32,026 bases of DNA, from positions 1 to 32,026 of the forward strand of contig SLJO01000183.1 in NCBI GenBank assembly GCA_007135095.1. Reading direction: 5' to 3'. The translations under genes were made by a program, and so were the position numbers. The notes beneath the pieces are model-generated. The model made no database searches and was not told the origin of the DNA. It saw only the letters and a program-made list of their open reading frames with translations. The DNA comes from Bacteroidales bacterium (GTDB lineage Bacteria > Bacteroidota > Bacteroidia > Bacteroidales > PUMT01). Below, one piece after another: positions 27,662-32,026 of the stretch (positions are counted from its first letter, which is position 1; every line of letters starts with the position of its first letter).

Positions 27662-28654
27662 TCAATTCTCCAAAGGTAAGACAAATTTTTTCAGACCTTC
27701 GGGCACCATCCCGTATGATGCCGAGACCGAAGGCACAAGGGTATGCTGCCCGTTCCTTTCCAAAATGCGGAGCCCGCCGTCGTCCGATAAAAAATACTTC
27801 ACAAATTCAGCAGCAAGGGGGTGATTTTCCGTTTTATGGGGTATGGTGATCCCGTATGCCATAGCCTCACCCCTCTCCACCTGTGTCTGTCGCGGACCGG
27901 CGCCCTGAACGGTTGTTTCCGCCTGTGCATACCAGTGGTTCAGGGCCGGATCCTTAAGATTGAGCTTATCGGGAAGCACCACATAACTGAGTCCGTGCTG
28001 TTGTGCCACCGAGCGATAGAGGAAAATATAATCCAGTACATTCATTTCCAGCAAGGCAAGCAGGTCGGTCTCCTTTGGCCTGATCATATTATGATGCCGT
28101 GACAGTATCATGCCGGGTATTTCAGGCTTGCCATAATAAATCCCGGCCAGTTCAGACAGCAGTACCGCCCTGACCCCGCAGGGATCGGAACCGGGGTCCG
28201 AACGGCCGTAAACAACATCATCCCTGAGCAGTATCTCATACCAGTTGCCGGCATCTATTTCTGAGGCGTAACGTGACCGGGAATTATAAACTATTGCCAT
28301 CTCGTTCCCTGCAAAGGAGATATTCCAGGAGGCATGGTCAGGGATCAGGAACACATCGATCACCTTATAGTCGGCCGAAATAAAAACATCGCAGGGCACC
28401 TCCATGTCACTCACCCTCCTGGCCCCGGCCTTGCTGCCCCAGGCTTCGGTAAGCACTCTCACCCCGGGGTTCCTACTTTGAAAAGAATCAGCCGCCTCGC
28501 GTACCGGCACGGTCAGGCTGCCGGCATGGATAATGCGAAGCGTGTCGCCCGGAGACTGGCACGAAAAGATCAGCATGAAAACCACAAGCAGTGAGCTCAC
28601 CGGAGGGAAATATTTCTGCAGGGCCATAATTCTTGACAAATCAGCTGTTATCAA
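27662..28654 (-). CDS. wtpA: Tungstate/molybdate-binding lipoprotein, WtpA type
   Basis: Lipobox 'LIFSCQS'; 'IIHAGSLTVPVREAADSF', 'VPCDVFISADYKVIDVFLIPDHASWNISFAGNEMAIVYN', 'GRSDPGSDPCGVRAVLL', 'RPKETDLLALLEMNVLDYIFLYRSVAQQHGL'. Likely start could be internal at 28627. Confidence 0.88.
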   Translation of the reverse strand: MITADLSRIMALQKYFPPVSSLLVVFMLIFSCQSPGDTLRIIHAGSLTVPVREAADSFQSRNPGVRVLTEAWGSKAGARRVSDMEVPCDVFISADYKVIDVFLIPDHASWNISFAGNEMAIVYNSRSRYASEIDAGNWYEILLRDDVVYGRSDPGSDPCGVRAVLLSELAGIYYGKPEIPGMILSRHHNMIRPKETDLLALLEMNVLDYIFLYRSVAQQHGLSYVVLPDKLNLKDPALNHWYAQAETTVQGAGPRQTQVERGEAMAYGITIPHKTENHPLAAEFVKYFLSDDGGLRILERNGQHTLVPSVSASYGMVPEGLKKFVLPLEN

Positions 28655-28687
28655 CGAATAAATTTTTTCCTTTTGCCGTTCTCCGGG

Positions 28688-28798
28688 CTAAACCACCAAT
28701 TCCTTTCCCCGCCGTTGGTTGATATAACCGCCATCGCCTTCTGACGCTCCGGCCATTCCCGCGGAACGTGCTTCACAGGCATAATCGCCGGCCTTCAT
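28688..28798 (-). other. Unannotated small ORF (36 aa) between ppnP and wtpA
   Basis: ATG at 28798 and TAG at 28688: MKAGDYACEARSAGMAGASEGDGGYINQRRGKELVV. No recognised family; may be chance. Confidence 0.2.
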
Positions 28799-28828
28799 GC
28801 CGGGCGGGGGTTATTACCCGGATATTCG

Positions 28829-29110
28829 TTAACGGTAATAGCAGCGATAGGCCGTATCTCCTGTAACCCTGACCCTGAAGCTTGCCCCTGCCGGGACAAT
28901 AAAAGTCTCAAATTCCTTATAGCTTTTCCAGCTTTCTTCACCCGGCATCATCACATCCATATCGCCCGAGGTGATGGTCATATGTTCTTCAAAGGTGGTG
29001 TCGAATGCATATTCTCCGCCGGCGATAACGCCAATGGTGGCAGGTCCTTCAGGCGTAACAAAGGATATGGACTTTACTTTGCCGCCAAAATACTCGTTTA
29101 TTTTGTACAT
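28829..29110 (-). CDS. ppnP: Pyrimidine/purine nucleoside phosphorylase PpnP (DUF1255, cupin fold)
   Basis: 'NEYFGGKVKSISFVTPEGPATIGVIAGGEYAFDTTFEEHMTITSGDMDVMMPGEESWKSYKEFETFIVPAGASFRVRV' closely follows the PpnP family pattern. Confidence 0.92.
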   Translation of the reverse strand: MYKINEYFGGKVKSISFVTPEGPATIGVIAGGEYAFDTTFEEHMTITSGDMDVMMPGEESWKSYKEFETFIVPAGASFRVRVTGDTAYRCYYR

Positions 29111-29132
29111 GGTAAACAGATTAGGGTTATGA

Positions 29133-31292
29133 TCAATCCTCCTGGTGATCCTTTACCAGCTCTATAAGCTCGGGCAGATCCATTCCAAGTTTTTTCAGGT
29201 GTTCAATTCTGGGAACGCCGTTTCTGGTCCAACCCCTTCTCAGGTATACGGCATCCAGCAGTTGTTCATACCTGTCTTCACGATAACTGCGGTGCAGGGC
29301 CATTTTCTCCTGTGTTGTTTTTCCGGCGGGATCAATACCCATCAGTCCGGCGAGCTGCTTGTCATACCGTTCTGCCCTTGACTCATATTCCTCCACCGTA
29401 ACGGGTCCCGCCGCCCGGTAGGGCTGGGCATCATATTTCCTTGTGCCAAAACCGCGCCGCAGGTTGAAAATGCGCTGGTAGTTATACACGCGCTCCGACT
29501 GCCTGATTAGTTCATCCCTGTCAAAGGGCTTGCCGGTAACTGCCTTATAAATGGTAATGTAGTTATCCACATGTTCGGGCACCTTGGCGGGTTCATCAGT
29601 TTCGGCATTGCCCTCGGGCTCAACATCGTTCCAGGGCAGCTTGCACAACCCTACCAGCCCGAACCATGTTCTGAACATGGGAAAGTAATGCAGTGCTTCG
29701 GCCTTATCCTCGAAAGAGGGAATCTGGTTATTAACCATATCCATAAATATAAGCCATGCCTCATCATGCTGGGGCCCTTTGTTGGTCATCGCGTAGCCAC
29801 CCTGCTGGGCAAGGGATTCCTTCGACATGTACTGTGAATACTCAAGTCCCTTATTTTCCATTGCGATATCCTGCAGGAAGGCGGCATCACCCCATCCATT
29901 TTCGGCGAACATCTCCTTCATCTTCCTTACACCCAGTCCTGCTGTCTTTCCAAAACCTTCTCCCCGGGCAAGCTGGTGGAGGAGGTCCATTGCAGCGTCG
30001 GCATTACCAAAATTAAGTTTCAGTCCGCCAGTCCGCTCCTCATTAAGAATGCCGGTCTCGAAGCATTCCATCACGAATCCCATCACGGTGCCCCATGTGA
30101 TAGTGCAGATACCGTAAGTGTCACAATAGAAATTGGACTCGATAGTAAAATCGGGGTTGAATATGCCCAGATTTGATCCGAGCGATGATGCCGTTTCATA
30201 TTCGGGTCCGTCAACGATGACCGTCTCGCCGGCATAGGGGCCTGTCCGGAGCTTATAATTATCCACTCCCTTGGCGCATGACATGGTACAGCCTATCCAG
30301 CAGCCGTCGGGTACACCCTGGGTAAATATCGATTTGTAAACATCAGAGTGGATATTGCCGGCATCCGGATGGGATCCGAATTTAAAATTATTGACCGGAA
30401 TCAGGTCATAATCATTCATGATATTGGTAAGGTGAACCGTACCCTTGGTCCTCATTTCGGCCTGTTCATCATCAAACCGGCGCATCTCCTCATTAAACCG
30501 GCGGCCCCTTTCACGGATGGCATCAAGATTCACCACATTATTGGCATTGCCTTTGACGCCGGGCACTTTTGCAACTATGGCCTTTACCCGCTTATCGCGC
30601 AATACGGTTCCGATGCCACCTCTTCCGGCCTGCTTGAGCCTTATTTTTTTCCTTTTCACATCATAAAAGGTAAAATTCAGCATCCCTATCAGTGAATGAT
30701 CTGCTGCGGCACCTGTGGAGACAATGCCGATATTCTTTTTCTCCTTTTCATTTTCGGCAAACATCTCCGTCAGCTGCTCGGCAAGCACATGTGAGTCGAG
30801 TGCCTCCGCGGGAGCTTCAAAAATTTCCACCCTTCCCCTGATGCCATCAATATATATTATTACATCATTTTCGGCTTTACCCTGGAGTTCAAATGCATCA
30901 TATCCGGCAAACTTAAGGAAAGGGCCAAAGAATCCGCCAACATTACTGTCCATAACAGAATCAGTCTGGGGAGACAGCGAGACAACGAGCGACTTGCCGG
31001 CACCCGCATACTGTGTGATACCGCATATTGGTCCCCCGCTGATGATTATCTCATTCTCAGGATCATTCCACCTGGTTTCAGGCGTCGTGGCATCCCAGAG
31101 CAGCTTCAGGCCGTAACCCCTTCCTCCGATAAACTTTTCCTTCATGAGAGGATCAACAACCTTCTCTTTGATGGCATTTTCGCTCAGGTTAACATAAAGG
31201 ATCCTGTCGGTATATCCTTTATCAAGAGGTGTGATGGAATAATCGAATCCTTTGAGCAATTTATGTTGTTTTTTCAGCTCCTGAACTTCCAT
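29133..31292 (-). CDS. aor: Aldehyde:ferredoxin oxidoreductase family (tungstopterin) protein
   Basis: N-terminal 'ILYVNLSENAIKEKVVDPLMKEKFIGGRGYGLKLLWD', 'GPICGITQYAGAGKSLVVSLSP', 'SNVGGFFGPFLKFAGYDAFELQGKAE', cluster motif 'CWIGCTMSC', later 'GLVGLCKLPW', C-terminal 'YLRRGWTRNGVPRIEHLKKLGMDLPELIELV'. ~719 aa from MEVQELKK. Confidence 0.93.
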   Translation of the reverse strand: MEVQELKKQHKLLKGFDYSITPLDKGYTDRILYVNLSENAIKEKVVDPLMKEKFIGGRGYGLKLLWDATTPETRWNDPENEIIISGGPICGITQYAGAGKSLVVSLSPQTDSVMDSNVGGFFGPFLKFAGYDAFELQGKAENDVIIYIDGIRGRVEIFEAPAEALDSHVLAEQLTEMFAENEKEKKNIGIVSTGAAADHSLIGMLNFTFYDVKRKKIRLKQAGRGGIGTVLRDKRVKAIVAKVPGVKGNANNVVNLDAIRERGRRFNEEMRRFDDEQAEMRTKGTVHLTNIMNDYDLIPVNNFKFGSHPDAGNIHSDVYKSIFTQGVPDGCWIGCTMSCAKGVDNYKLRTGPYAGETVIVDGPEYETASSLGSNLGIFNPDFTIESNFYCDTYGICTITWGTVMGFVMECFETGILNEERTGGLKLNFGNADAAMDLLHQLARGEGFGKTAGLGVRKMKEMFAENGWGDAAFLQDIAMENKGLEYSQYMSKESLAQQGGYAMTNKGPQHDEAWLIFMDMVNNQIPSFEDKAEALHYFPMFRTWFGLVGLCKLPWNDVEPEGNAETDEPAKVPEHVDNYITIYKAVTGKPFDRDELIRQSERVYNYQRIFNLRRGFGTRKYDAQPYRAAGPVTVEEYESRAERYDKQLAGLMGIDPAGKTTQEKMALHRSYREDRYEQLLDAVYLRRGWTRNGVPRIEHLKKLGMDLPELIELVKDHQED

Positions 31293-31512
31293 AATGTTTG
31301 GTCTTTTAGGTGTTTGAATTAACTGCAAAGATCGATAAAATTATGGCAATGCCAGGCGCTTTCAAATGATTATTGTCATGGTGGCCATATGGATTATCAT
31401 TGAAAAGCAAATGACATTTAAGAAGTTACGGCTGCGCCATGTTCATACAATTATTTAACAGCATGGCTGATATGGCGGTTAAGAAAGCAGTCCGCTATTA
31501 CCGTTAATTTAC

Positions 31513-31520
31513 TATTTTTG
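31513..31520 (+). promoter_or_regulatory. Possible -7 element (TATTTTTG) of the ThiF-family gene
   Basis: Matches TAnnTTTG 20 bp upstream of the ATG at 31541; no clear -33 element. Confidence 0.25.
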
Positions 31521-31540
31521 GAATAAAAAAAGTAATACCT

Positions 31541-32026
31541 ATGCTGGCATTAAGCTTTGAGGAGATAAAAAACAGGTTAAGCACCAGGACGGTGGGCATT
31601 GCCGGTGCCGGGGGGCTCGGCTCCAACTGTGCAGTTGCTCTTGCCCGCGTTGGCATCGGAAAGCTGATAATTGCCGATTTTGATACGGTCAGCCGGGAAA
31701 ACCTTAACAGGCAATATTTTTTCACCGATCAGATAGGCCTCAAAAAGGTTGATGCCCTCAAGGATAATATAGAAAGGATAAATCCTGATGTGCTGGTTGA
31801 AGTCCATGATCTGAGACTGGATGCCGGCAATATTGCCCGTATCTTCAGATCATGCAGCATAATTGTTGAGGCCTTTGACCATGCTGAAATGAAAAAAATG
31901 TTAGCCGAAACCGTGCTCACGGAAATGCCGGAAAAATACCTTATCATAGGCAGCGGTGTTGCAGGATTCGGAAACAACAATGCAATAAAAACCACCCGGT
32001 CGGAAAATATTTATATATGCGGCGAC
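31541..32026 (+). CDS. thiF: ThiF/MoeB-family sulfur-carrier adenylyltransferase (partial, runs off right edge)
   Basis: Open frame from ATG 31541 to window end (not in the ORF track): 'MLALSFEEIKNRLSTRTVGIAGAGGLGSNCAVALARVGIGKLIIADFDTVSRENLNRQYFFTDQIGLKKVDALKDNIERINPDV...IYICGD', resembling the short clostridial-type ThiF. Confidence 0.85.
   Translation, partial: MLALSFEEIKNRLSTRTVGIAGAGGLGSNCAVALARVGIGKLIIADFDTVSRENLNRQYFFTDQIGLKKVDALKDNIERINPDVLVEVHDLRLDAGNIARIFRSCSIIVEAFDHAEMKKMLAETVLTEMPEKYLIIGSGVAGFGNNNAIKTTRSENIYICGD

Overview
This 32 kb window looks like Bacteroidetes (Bacteroidota) chromosomal DNA: it has an NQR operon of Bacteroidales type, a DUF5103 T9SS plug-like protein and OMP_b-brl_3-type barrels. 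From left to right it contains: a GC-rich ~80-bp tandem repeat running off the left edge; two stand-alone LytTR proteins; a serine hydrolase plus NhaC pair; a TonB-receptor-like outer-membrane protein; a fused alpha/beta 2-oxoacid dehydrogenase E1; an AI-2E family permease flanked by two small NqrM-like Cys proteins; apbE and a complete nqrFEDCBA operon; a T9SS plug-like protein; and a ~10.5-kb minus-strand Mo/W-pterin island. The island reads, in transcription order, AOR - ppnP - wtpABC - MobB-like P-loop NTPase - moeA - compact moaA - moaC - MOSC::MogA fusion - HD protein, with a divergent ThiF-family gene running off the right edge. The most interesting items are: (i) the self-contained tungsten-AOR-like island with an archaeal-type WtpA, an unusual CX3CX3C cluster motif in the AOR, a MobB-like NTPase with no MobA, a compact MoaA and a MOSC-MogA fusion; and (ii) a pair of NqrM paralogues, one of which has lost metal-ligand cysteines. 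No rRNA, tRNA, CRISPR array or transposase was recognised. All homology calls come from reading the protein sequences; no searches were run.
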